From: Solenopsis invicta
Lineage: Eukaryota > Arthropoda > Insecta > Hymenoptera > Formicidae
NCBI RefSeq assembly: GCF_016802725.1
Contig: NC_052669.1
Span: forward strand, 6,997,501 to 7,061,500
DNA length: 64,000 bases
Direction: 5' to 3'
In this document: positions 46,791-57,494 of the stretch, piece by piece
How the letters are laid out: every line of letters starts with the position of its first letter
Numbering within the stretch: position 1 is the first letter of the stretch
The notes under the pieces: model-generated
The model's database searches: none
What the model saw: the letters and a program-made list of their open reading frames with translations, nothing else
What the model was told of the DNA's origin: nothing
Made by a program: the position numbers and the translations under genes

Positions 46791-49061
46791 CTCTCTCGCT
46801 TCCTTCGAATCGCTCGTTCATCTCTCCCTCTCTGTCCCTTTCCCCTCTCTCTCTCTTTCTTTCTTCGTCCGTCTCCTTCTCCCGCTTCCGTTGGCGTGCT
46901 ACGATCCGCGACTCTCTTTGTTTTAGAAATTAGAAGAGGATTACCGGATCCCCCTTTCAGCTGCGCTGTTATTAACTATTACCTTTTAGCCATTCACCCT
47001 CGGACACGATATCCACGAAAGGGTTGTGACGGGGGAAATTAAATCGGTTTCTCGCGAAGGTTTTGCTTCGTCCGCGCTTTTTACCGCGTTTACCTTTCGG
47101 CGAAATATCACCCGGTTTCGCTTCCCCTCCGCCGTGTAAAGATTATCGCGTATGAGTGTAATTATTTCCGGCGTTCTCCGAAATGGTTTTCAGTAATCCC
47201 ATGCCAAGTTAGCATTGATTGGAATATTATTACTTTCCACAAGTCTCATCCTTAAAATGGTGGTACTGGCGGAAATTAATTTGCTACGCGAAAGAGATAA
47301 CCGATCTCAAATTGCGAATTCATGCGACGGGCTCTAAATAAATTTGCTTGCGCGCAATTATTCGTTTAGGTTAATTTATAGAGATTTCGCCAGTTGCATC
47401 ATTGGACGTATAATGACACACCAGTTTCCGAGCGTTTGAGCTCGCGCGTCGTCGTAACGCTGCTGCTGCCGCTGCCGACGACGCGGAGACACCGAGTTCC
47501 GTTTTCTTGCCGGTCGGCGTTTTTGTCGTGTTTCCCCCCGTGCGCGTCGCATGGGAGAACGGAGAGTAGACGAGGAGAGAATCGACCTCCGACAGCCACG
47601 ATCTTATTATTTTTTTCACGCTCTCTTGAAAGGGCGGCAGGGGGCGGGGGGGGATCGTGCGGCGGGGACAACGGCGCAAAGAAGAGAAGAAGAGACGTCC
47701 GGGTCGACGACTCTTCTCCACCTTTCTTCGTCTCTACTTCTCCCGCATCTTCTCTACCGCTTCTGCGTCTTCGGCTCCTCGTCCTCTCCCTTTATTCGCT
47801 TCGTCGTCTTTACGCGACCTGATAAGGTGTAAAAAGAGCGGGGAAGACGGCCGATACCGTGGTGGAGGAGGAGGGGGCGCAGTTTACACAGTTGGCCAGG
47901 CGAGGTTACCTAATTATTTGTTAGCTGTCCAATGACGAAACGCCTCGAGGTAACGTCGTGTCTCTCCGCTCCATTTTTCTCTTTTTTTTCCTATTAATTT
48001 TTATTATTCACGCGTTTCCTGCCGAAGCGGGGAAAACATTCTTCGCGATGCTACTACTGTACGCGTGACGTCGCTGTGAAACAACAAAATTCTCGATCGC
48101 TTAATATTTAGGCGTTAATACAGTACGTTGATCTTTTTCTATCTAAACTTTATTAATAAGAAGAAAAAAAAATGCGAGGAATTTGGTCTTTCGTTCCGAA
48201 AAACGTTCCGAAAAAATTGCCGTCTTCGTAAAGCATTTTCTTCACGTATCCTACTTCTTCATCAAAACCCCCGATATTATCGTGCAGACCGATCCGACGA
48301 TGGGCAAAGCGCTTTGCGATCCGATCTGAGAACGCCATATGCCACCGATCCTGGGTTAACCGCGCGACACAGCGAATGTCTTTCGAGATTTACAGTGACT
48401 AGTATTAGTGGCGGCCAAGGGAGCGCTGCGGATGTCATCGGGATCTCTCGGCTCTGGCTGCTCTTCGCAGCATCATCGCCGTGAAATTCTCAAATGCGTC
48501 GCATTAGCACGTCGGTCGCCAAAACTTGCGGAAGGTAGGAAAACTCGCTCTCTCGCGCGAGACCGCGACGCGATGATCGATACTCGAGTCCTCTCCTTAT
48601 CAGCGAGTCGGCAAACGCGAACGTTGCGTAATTATTTAATTAAAATTGTGTCATTATTTGCTATGGCAATTCGGTGGCTTGTTCATCTTCTTAGTATTAT
48701 GCTCCGATTCAGAATAATTCCGATCGCGGAATTTCGAGCCTCGCATTTCTTCATTACTCTTATTGTGACAATAAAAAAATTTTGAAATAAATTCAAAGAG
48801 GCGTTTGTGAAAAGGCGTAAATAGAACTTTATAGACAGACGTATGAATCTGTGACTGTTCTTTTGAATTTTTGAAAGAGGAAAAGTCTCTTAAATACAAT
48901 AAAAAGTGAAAAAAATTACAAAAAAATAATTGAAGTAAAAAAGGCGTTTTAAAAATGCATGAGTCATATCTCAAAAAATTACCAAAAATATAAAAATGTC
49001 AATGTGAAATATTCTTGTACTACATTTGAATATTTGTGTAAAATTTGAGCACAATTTATTT

Positions 49062-49436
49062 ATTGGTTTAAAAATTATTTATTTAATTTTTTTGTTTACT
49101 CTTGATTTTTATGTAAAATCGCGTTTTGCAATATTTATTTGCAAATTTGATGTAAAAGTAGCATTACCAATTAAATCAAAATTTTTACGTATATTAATAA
49201 AACTCTAATACATATTCATGCGAAAATTCATTTTAGATCTACTTACTCGTTTAAAAGTTGTTTATTTAAAACTGCAGCAGTGTAATGTAAAATGTAATAA
49301 TTTTCGCTGCAAAAACCATTATAAATCAAATTTTTCATTGTTCCCTTCTTTGCAACTAGTTTCGAATATTTGCGATTAAAATGTGTTATTATTGATGAGG
49401 AAAAAGAGAATAGATCTAGAGGAGCCTTCAGTTTTA
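49062..49436. repeat. Interspersed repeat L, copy 2
   Basis: Same orientation and same anchors as 38539-38905. The two copies lie about 10.5 kb apart. Confidence 0.6.
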
Positions 49437-51522
49437 CACGAGAAACTTTTAAATTATACATATAGTTAGAACGTCCTTAAAGAACACTTTAGGATTTTGA
49501 GAGTTCCGAAATTAGTGGGTCTTTAGATCGTCATCGCGGTCGAAAAGATGAAGTTTTCTCGTCGTTCCTAAAAGTGTTTCGAAAAGCAGGTACAAACGAA
49601 TCTCAAACTACGCACTGACGCCGTAGCACCGTGCCGGCTGTCGTTTTGCACATTATTTTACTGTCATTACCAGCTTCAAAGTAGCGAGAACTTCTTTATA
49701 CCTGCACCGTTTCGACAGGATAGTCATTTATTTCGACTGTTGAATGCTTCCTGTTGACTGTTTGTCGACTGTTACTTTATAGCTCATTACGGCGACAAGT
49801 GTGCTCGCACTTTGTCACCTCTCAGGTACGAACACCTCGTTGCATTTACATTTTATTTCGTTCAGAGCGAATTTACTTTAATGCGTTACGCGTTTTTTTT
49901 TGTTTTTTTTTTTACGTTGAAATTTAAGATGACAAGTACACGCGCTCTCCCTTCGCGCTAATAAAATGCCGATTAACCTGCGCTATAAAAATTGATATTG
50001 TTCGCTCGCCTCTACGCTCGTGTCTTGAATCGAAATGAGATCAAGTGTCTTCAATAAAGCGGCCGTCCGCAAATTGATGTCAATCGTCACTACATTGTAA
50101 CAGCAAACTATTTAGCTACATATAAACGCAAATACTTATATTATGCCGTTCCTGCCATCGGAATTTAATTGCCGGCTTACAGTCGTCATAATCGTTCTTA
50201 TAAACGATCGTATCGCGTCGTTAGGTCCGAGTAAAGTCAGGTCAGATATTAATTGGAGGCTCGTCGACAATTCCCGGTCGATCGACTCTTTCTTCTTTCT
50301 CTCTCTCTTTCTTTTTTTAACGACGGGCTTCGCCCGACGTTCGGTGAGAGGAAAACTGGAACTCTCGCTCGTTTGCCAAGTGGGTTAGATTGGGTCGGGT
50401 GAGGCTAGGTAATTATAAACCTTCGGCCAGTCGCGTGGGTACGACACTAAAATTACTCACGAATATCCGACTAACGAGGCACCTTTGGCGCCACGAGATA
50501 TCTCGTTTGTCCCCCTCCCTGACAGATTTTCCGAAATCGCGCGCGGTCATTACGGGGACCTTCCCCTCTTTTCGTCCCGCGAGCTCGCACTCGCGCTCGT
50601 GCGCGCGACGAAATGAAGATATTCTCGGCCGCGATATCATTAAACTTCGCCGGGCGCGGTAAACAACGCCATTTAACTTCGCGCAAAAGTTAAGCACGCC
50701 ACCTTAAAATTCGCCGACGATCCATTATACACCGGCGAGGCTCGCGCCGTGCTTTTAATTAACTGGGCGTCGGCGAGATCGGACAGTTTTGAAGAAACTC
50801 GCAGTGAGACTCGTTACAACGAAATGCCGCTCGCGAAATTTTCCGTAGCTTCGGAATGTTTTACGAATCTCGTGAGCGGTTCTTGCATAATTTACTTTTT
50901 TATTCGGAGCAGATTTATACAGAGTCGACTCGCGAAGTCAATTGTAACTTGGATAGTATCTTCAATCAAATCTTCGATGTATGCGAGCGTGTAGGTTTCA
51001 TTAATAATGAAAAATATGTATTCTATATAAGAGAGTTGCCAAATGCGTACTCTACATAAGATACTTTTTATTATATTTTCTCTTTAGTATTGATTTATAC
51101 GTAAATCAATACCAAAAACATACGTTCGGAATTGTAGCTTGATGATTCAGGTATTTATTATTATAACAACCTTTTAACAATAACAAATTAATGTAAATCT
51201 TTTGGCAACACGCTGCAAGACATACGATTTAAGCAATCAGTCTCGTTTAAATTATATCGTTTTTCAGTACCGAATTTATGAATTTAATTAAAAATATAAG
51301 GAATTATTAATGAATGTATTTATTTTATTAATAATAATTTATCAAAAAAGAATCAAATATTTTATAAGTAAAAAATAATAATTGAACGGTAGGGATGTCG
51401 AAATAAAACTTGCTTGAATTTATTTTTACAATTATATATTTTATTCATGTCAATTGTTAATTTTGCTATTATCATTTGTTGGTTTAATACGTAGAGCTGA
51501 TTGTTCCGTTTCCGGATAAACA

Positions 51523-51621
51523 ACGTGGTAAATTATCTAATGGATAAATGTCCATGCCTACACATTCATTATACGTCTATGTGTAGACATGGACATTTAT
51601 TCATTAGATAATTTACTACGT
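51523..51621. repeat. Near-perfect 43-bp inverted repeat (hairpin) inside the family M element
   Basis: Arms at 51523-51565 and 51579-51621 differ at three positions over 43 bp and are separated by 13 bp. The core of each arm reads AAATGTCCATG or its complement. Weaker inverted homology continues outward (CCGTTTCCGGATAAACAA versus TTTGTTCGAAGTTGAAAC), so this is probably the inner part of a small foldback element. Confidence 0.8.
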
Positions 51622-51730
51622 AGTTTGTTCGAAGTTGAAACAAGCGACTCTTATTGTAATAAATTTTGATGGTACGAAAACTCGATAGATTTTATAAAAA
51701 TATGAATTTAATCTTTATTACGAATGTGTA

Positions 51731-51920
51731 CACCTGGACAAAAATTATGTTAAATTTGATTAAATCGTTTCTTTAACTTGGTTTTTTTTTTAAGTGGAAA
51801 TGAAAATACCTTTGAAGAAAATAAAAATTTATTTCAAGAAATAATGTTATTTTTTAGGTAAATAAATTATTTGTTTAATTTAAATAAATAATTGTTTAAT
51901 TCAAAGAAAGTACTCAGTGT
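51731..51920. mobile_element. MITE family B fragment inserted in the family M element
   Basis: It begins CACCTGGACAAAAATTATG and contains AATCGTTTCTTTAACTTGG and TTTCAAGAAATAATGTTATT as in the B copies. It ends at TACTCAGTGT after only the first half of the family. Confidence 0.6.
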
Positions 51921-52099
51921 TCATATTAAGTAAAAATATAAAATATTGATGAGACGATTTAGGCGGCCGATACGCGTTCAGCCACTCTCCTTTATTTGTT
52001 TTTCTCTCATATCACACATCACACGTATAACGTATTCATATACTTTGGTAACATTAAATGTATTGTTGCGGGGAAATTTCGCGAGTGGCGTGTCGGCGA

Positions 52100-53841
52100 T
52101 TCGAGTGAAACGCGATAATCGTGAACGGAGACGGAGGACGGGCAGTCGACTCTCGTCATAGAGATCGTCGGCGTGTAGTGGCGCGTCCTCCTCGTGCACG
52201 GGGGGCCGATCCTCTTTGTTTGCTCGTCGTTAGCGCCGCGAAGCTTTTTATCTCGTATGCCACTTTTCCGCGCTCGTACGCATACGCACGTACGCACGCA
52301 TCCACCCACACGCACCCGTCCTCTTCGGGATTCCATCCTGCTCTCCTTCGCTCGTTCTCTTTCCGACTCAACAAGTGGACCGATGTTTTCGGCATGGTGC
52401 ATAGCCTGCGGACAAGAGGGGAGCGAAAGAGAGAGAGAGGAAGAAAAGGAGAGAAAGAGAGCCACCCACACTCGTTCTCGCGTTCGCCTGTCGTCGGTAC
52501 ACAAACGCGCCTGCCTCTTCGCAGGCAAAAACAGTGGCCCTTCGCGTTAGGGGTTGCTTCCTGCGAGAACGGAGCGACGGCAAAGGGACGAAAGGAATCA
52601 TCATCGAGTGAACGAACGAGATGCGAGCGAGCGAGCGAGCGGGCGCGCGATGCGCGCGAGCGATCGTACGGCGGCGCGATGGCGCGCGGAGTGGGGCGCC
52701 GAAGGAAGGGATGGGAACCCTTAGCGGCGGGGGTGGAAGGAGCCGTTGCGATCGCCTCCTCGCGACCGCGACGCGTCGTTAGTCTCGTCGCGTGTCCCGT
52801 GGAGAGAGGATCTCTCGCTCGCGTCCGCCCGCCGTTCTCGATTCCGTCGCTTCTCCTGCGCAGCCAAGTTGTATCTCGCGACCAAGTGAAATTCGCAGAC
52901 ACACGCCAAGTGAAACGAAACGCGATCCGCGCTCGTCGTCGTCATCGTCGCCGCCGCCGCCGCATTCGCAGCGCGCGAACAACAACCGATGCGGTGCGCG
53001 CGATAGGACGCCCCGCCAACGCCGCCACCGACCGTCCGTCGGGTTTCTCTCTCTCTCTCTCTCTCTCTCGCGTGCGCGCTCTTCGCGTTCTAACCTCGAA
53101 AACGACGGCGACCCCCGACGCCATGCAGCTGGTGGAGCGACGACAGCGATCGCGCGCGTGTGCGTCCTGATGCGCGTGCACGACGTGCGGTGACGTTCCC
53201 GTGCCTGCACCACGGACGATACACCATCACGGCGCGCTCATGACTCCGCGTGTGGAACCGCGACGAAGGGGACAACGAAGATCGGGCAACGATATCGACG
53301 GCCGGCGATAAGATACCCGGCGGACTTCCGGCGCGCGTCGCGCGTTCTCTCCCTCTTCCCTTCGTTCCCCCCTCACTCTTACTCTCTTTCTCTCTCCCCG
53401 ATATACATATATATATATATCTCTCTTTTGTTCTCTTCCTCCCTCGCTCCTTCTGCTCTCCGTGCACGTTCTCGAGATCGTGACAAGTGCGTGGTATGTT
53501 CGCCCTGACGGGGACGCGATTCCGCACTCCCCACGACCGCCTACGTTCCCGAGCCGCGAAGCGGATCCTCGTCACGTGACGACGACGACGACAACAACAA
53601 CGCGTCCTCCTCTCGGTCCTCCCCGTGCTCCTTTCGTGGTGACGATTTTCAGCGACGATGACAACGGCGCGGGGTCGTTCGCCGCGCGACGCCGACGTCG
53701 CTAGCTCGGTCTGACGAGAGTGAGAAAGAAAGAGCGTATCGGTGACGCGCGCTCGAACACTCGCTCGCTCGCGGCGGATCGTCCCCGCGAGCAGCCACGC
53801 ACGTGCCCGTTCCCGCTGGTTGGTATCGCCGCCGCCGTCGC

Positions 53842-53873
<32 letters not shown>

Positions 53874-53893
53874 GTCTCTCCTGCCCGCGAGTT
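52100..53893 (+). promoter_or_regulatory. CpG-rich promoter region and long 5' leader of the 53.9-kb exon
   Basis: About 1.8 kb of very CpG-rich DNA with CT tracts (53043), ATATAT (53408), ACG/ACA triplets (53576) and GCC/GTC triplets (53820-53872). This is typical of hymenopteran developmental-gene leaders. Long arginine-rich frames run in all directions here and none is credible. The transcription start is not resolved. An in-frame TAG at 53702-53704 closes the downstream exon's frame on its 5' side, and no ATG lies between it and 53894. Confidence 0.55.
53820..53872. repeat. (GCC/GTC)n triplet repeat in the 5' leader
   Basis: GCCGCCGTC steps pass into pure GTC just upstream of the ATG at 53894. 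In the frame of the exon it would read as an alanine/valine run, but it is upstream of the first ATG. Confidence 0.85.
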
Positions 53894-54082
53894 ATGCAGT
53901 CCAACACGATACTCCGTTCCGACATCGGCAGCACGGAGAAACTGATGGGCAACAACAATAACCTCAACAACAACGGCTCGCCGGGGGCGGATATAATGTT
54001 CCAGATGGAGGACGAGGGCCTCACGCAGTTGGGCAGCGTCTTTCAGTCGGCCTACCAGTCGATCGTGGGCGGCGGTCCTCAG
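53894..54082 (+). CDS. First coding exon with Daughterless-like N-terminal motif; probably an alternative da start
   Basis: The first in-frame ATG after a stop at 53702 opens 63 codons ending C-A-G before a GTAAAAG donor, phase 0. The start context has G at -3. The polypeptide has an Asn-rich linker (about residues 19-27), then M-E-D-E-G-L-T-Q-L-G-S-V-F-Q-S-A-Y-Q-S-I (about 38-57), then a Gly-rich end. Aligned with da exon 1 (D-D-E-P-M-H, then L-Y-E-V-F-Q-N-C-F-N-K-I), with one gap it keeps D-E, L, V-F-Q, an aromatic and I at matching positions. This suggests a second version of the same co-activator-binding helix. Phase 0 also fits the acceptor following da exon 5. Alternatives are the first exon of a separate, unrecognised gene or a da-related paralog. 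The exon itself is likely; its gene is inferred. Confidence 0.6.
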
Positions 54083-54241
54083 GTAAAAGATCGAGGGGTG
54101 CCCTCATTCACCGATCCGATTACTCTCGGGGGAGGGGGAGGACGGGGACTTTCCGAATTCATCTTCGACGTTAGAGATCTATCTGTGCGGGAGGGACTTA
54201 AATTATTAAAATAAGTCGCATAAATTATTTTGTATTTATAG

Positions 54242-55261
54242 CACATCGAGGAAAAGATATTTAAAAATTTGTTTTTCGAGATATAAATTTATTCCATTGA
54301 AATAAATATTTAAATACGGTGAAATATATAATTTTATTCTTAGCAGTTAAATTAATAAGAAAAAGTGAATAATATTTCACAGAAATGTATGTTTTATCGT
54401 CATAATCATATTTATTTATAACTGACTAGTATCGAAGAAAATGTCACAAGTGACATTTATTTTTTAATATTTTAACTTTTTTCTCAGTATACTTATAATA
54501 TAAATTGAGAAAAAAGATATTTAAAAATTCATTTGTGTGATATAAATTTATTCCACGAAAATAAATCTTTGTTTAAATGCGACGAAATAAAATTTTATTT
54601 CTAGGAAATCAATCAATTAATAAGAAAAATGAAAAATATTTCACAGAAATGTATATTTTGTCGTCATAATTAAATTTGTTTATATTTAACAAGGATCGAA
54701 GAAAATATCATAGGTAACGCTTGCTTCCGAATATTTTGACTTGTTTTTCAGTGTATTTATAGTTAATTTAGAGAAAGATATTTAAAAATTTACGTATGGA
54801 GTATAAATTTATTTCATTGAAATAAATTTTTTTCTATTAAAATACGCTGAAATAACACTTTATTTTTAGCACATAAATTGATTGATGAAAAAATAAAATA
54901 AATTTAGCAGAATATTTCTTCACAATTGAATTTTATGACTAATAAATATCAAGGAAAACAAGTTACATTTGCTTGCTAATGCTTTGAATTTTTTTTCAGT
55001 GTACACATTAAGAAAAAAATACTTATAAATTTATCTGTGAGATATAAATTTATTTTATTGAAATAAATCTTTATTTAAATATGGCAAAATAAAATGTTAT
55101 TTCTAGCAAAAAAAAATTTAATTAATAAGTGAGTTATATTTTACTGAAATATATTTGATCATCACAATCCAAATTTTTTTTTAAACTAATAAATATTGAA
55201 GAAAACATGACATGTAACATTTGTGCTTGTTAATATTTTTTTGGCTTTTTTTCTCGGTGTA
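54242..55261. mobile_element. Four tandem units of MITE family E
   Basis: Units at about 54242-54491, 54503-54751, 54765-55001 and 55003-55261 each begin with a GAGAAAAGATATTTAAAAATT-like sequence. Each contains GATATAAATTTATTCCATTG-like and AATAAATCTTTATTTAAATA-like blocks and ends TTTTTCTCAGTGTA or close to it. All are in one orientation with only 1-13 bp between them. The array starts 160 bp inside the intron after the 53.9-kb exon. Confidence 0.7.
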
Positions 55262-55346
55262 TCTACTTTTTCTTCTCGAAAATTACATTCTCGCAATTTT
55301 ACCAATCGAATTTACTGTGCTCTGATTTTTGTACATTTCGCAGTAC

Positions 55347-55534
55347 AATGAGGAAAAAAAGTCGTTAACTCGACTAAATTTTTTAACTTGATTAAATTTC
55401 TTCAGTTCAAGTATTTATGTATTTAAATATATAAATACTCAAATTTAAGTTCACATATTTTATGTATTTTAGTTAAATACATAAATTTAATCAAGTTGAA
55501 AAATTTAGTCAAGTTAACAGTTTTTTCTTAGTGT
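55347..55534. mobile_element. MITE family A, copy 2
   Basis: CAATGAGGAAAAAAAGTCGTTAACTCGAC at the left is answered by GTCAAGTTAACAGTTTTTTC at the right. The interior TTCAGTTCAAGTATTTATGT and inverted partners are shared with 5505-5798. Confidence 0.65.
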
Positions 55535-56142
55535 TCGTAGCAAAATGTACTGCCACCCAAATAATTTGGAAAGTCGACAGGCGTTTGATTCGTTCGCATA
55601 AGCAACGATTTTCTCCTTGATAGACATTACTAGCAATATCGTTTTCTCTTTAATATCGATAATATTTTGCTCTCGAAACTTGGTCCGTAGCAATTCGAAA
55701 CCGGCGCTTCTGACTCGTCGAAATACGATTGCGTTCGCGTCCGATGTAATTTAATCCGTGCGATATCAGCCGATGTGTGCGCGTGTATGTATAGATATAT
55801 ATGTGTGTATGTATGTATACATATATATAATATATATATTGGGGAAAGTACGAAAAATCGTATATCGCGAGGAATCTCTTCGACAGAAGAGGCGAGCGGA
55901 ACTTTACGCGGAAAATCTAAATCCCCTTCAAGATCCTCGGCGACGTCTCGGCGCGGGAAAGACGTTTTCCCCAAAGCGGATTGCGCGTCAATCGTGAATA
56001 GGGGTGGATGGCGGCGGGACGGATTGGAGAGGGACCATACACGCTTTACGATTTTCCCCGTGCACCCGGTGGAGCGTGCGGAGCACGCTATCGGCACAAT
56101 GACGTCAGAATTACGTCACGATATGGCCGCTTTCACGTGGGC

Positions 56143-56181
<39 letters not shown>

Positions 56182-56904
56182 ACGTTCTGCTCGGCTCTTT
56201 TTGCGTCCTTCCCGTGATCGTGTACAGGGTGCTCTAGAAATTTTTACGACCCCGGCGTACGGCGCGACGAGAACCCTCCGCTGCCGTGAAAAATACAACC
56301 TTGCGTGGAGCGGGGCGACCTTTCGCGAAATATCGGACGCACAAGCTCGCGCGTTTCAATTGAAATTGATGGTACGCGCTAACTTTCGAGCTGATTTGAA
56401 TAAACGACGGCTTGGGCTTTCTAAGTTGCGATATCTAATATGAGAATGTCAGAGAATCCTTGAATGTCAGAGGGCAGCTGACCGCGGGTTTCAGCCGCAT
56501 ATTGTTTCGGGAACACTTTTCCAAAACCGATAGGTCGCAAGACACCGCGCGGCGAGTGTCGCGCTTCCTCGAAACTGGAACGAGCGATATCGTTCTGGAG
56601 ATAGGATAAAATCCTACATCCTGTCTGAGATAGCGTATCCTTTCTCGCGCTATCGACTAATACTGCTCGCTCCAGTTTCACCGTGCAATCTGCTCGCCTT
56701 GTACCGCCCGGTCCTCGTATTTTGAACGCGCTGTATCGTCGGGCAGGTCCGTGCAGCTCCTCTCTTGTCTAATTATAAAAAAAAAGTGCGTAACCCCTCT
56801 GTGTCGGATTTACGAGAGTATCGGTTAGACATAAAAGAAGACCGGACGCGACGTGATCTTTTGCTCAACGTGTGCACGAGGCTGACAGGACAAAACATAT
56901 AGGG
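55535..56904. other. Non-coding stretch after the 53.9-kb exon
   Basis: TA/GT-rich around 55.78-55.85 kb, then moderately CpG-rich with the CT microsatellite. Open frames here lack splice sites and recognisable motifs. Confidence 0.5.
56146..56180. repeat. (CT)n microsatellite
   Basis: About 17 CT units after GGGCGGG. Adjacent DNA at 55.75-56.7 kb is CpG-rich, with no supported exon. Confidence 0.9.
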
Positions 56905-57494
56905 GAGGGTTGCCAATTGCGTACCACTTAGGCAATTTTTTATTATATTTTGGTGCTGTTTTGGATGCAAATCAAAGTTCGAAATTCTAGCTCGATATTT
57001 CAGTCATCTATTATTACACGTATTATTACTCTCAGTAATAATAAATTAATTAAATCGTATCGTCTCCGTACATATCGAATTTATGAATTAAAGTAATTAA
57101 AAATAAAAGAGACCGTTAAGTAATATTTATTTTATTAATAATTTATCGAAAAAGCGATCAAATGTTCAATAATTAATAAAAAGGTAAGGACACTTGCAAC
57201 TAAAATTGACTTGAATTAATTTTTGTACTGACATATTTTTACTCGTGGTTTTATTATTAACACTTGTCAATCTTTGTATCATTTCTTTATATTAAAATTT
57301 GTGATGGTACGAATTAGGAAACTTGATAGAGTTTATATAAAACAAAATAAAACTTGTTGATTTTTTGTCTATATTACTTATTACTTATTTACTTCTTATT
57401 TTTGTCACGAAATATTGATTGTACGAAGTAGAAATGTAAAATATTGAATAGGTACGTGTCAGAAGACCGGTAATACGCATTCAGCGACTCTCGC
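56905..57494. mobile_element. MITE family M, copy 2 (uninterrupted)
   Basis: About 590 bp with ends GGGAGGGTTGCCAATTGCGTA and TACGCATTCAGCGACTCTCGC as inverted partners. It serves as the empty-site reference for the copy at 51031-51990. Confidence 0.75.

Larger units (their letters stand above)
51031..51990. mobile_element. MITE family M, copy 1, carrying two insertions
   Basis: The ends GAGAGTTGCCAAATGCGTAC and GATACGCGTTCAGCCACTCTC are inverted partners. The body matches the uninterrupted copy at 56905-57494 in the same orientation (GAATTTATGAATT, TATTTTATTAATAA, GATGGTACGAA). Against that copy, about 165 bp of extra DNA at 51490-51655 contains a hairpin, and about 190 bp at 51731-51920 is a family B fragment. 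Confidence 0.75.
31265..52099. other. Long non-coding interval, probably daughterless intron or intergenic DNA
   Basis: No supported exon was found in nearly 21 kb on either strand. Contents: MITEs at 32.2-33.1, 38.3, 40.7, 43.2 and 51.0-52.0 kb; a diverged repeat pair at 38.5 and 49.1 kb; a G16 run at 34152; GA/CT tracts at 35186, 39041, 39700 and 46762; and CpG-rich islands near 33.3-34.8, 37.0-38.1, 42.7, 44.0, 46.5-47.9 and 50.2-50.8 kb. Open frames here are overwhelmingly arginine/serine/leucine-rich artefacts of CpG and CT composition. Confidence 0.6.

Noticed and set aside
52121..53170. 349-codon arginine/serine-rich frame and overlapping minus-strand frames
   Set aside because: Several long frames coexist in all directions in CpG-rich leader DNA. 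Composition is dominated by R, S and A, with no domain.
53720..53893. N-terminal extension of the 53.9-kb exon with a hydrophobic Ala/Val stretch
   Set aside because: The extension begins at GTG, not ATG, and the hydrophobic run is a translated GCC/GTC repeat. The first ATG is 53894.
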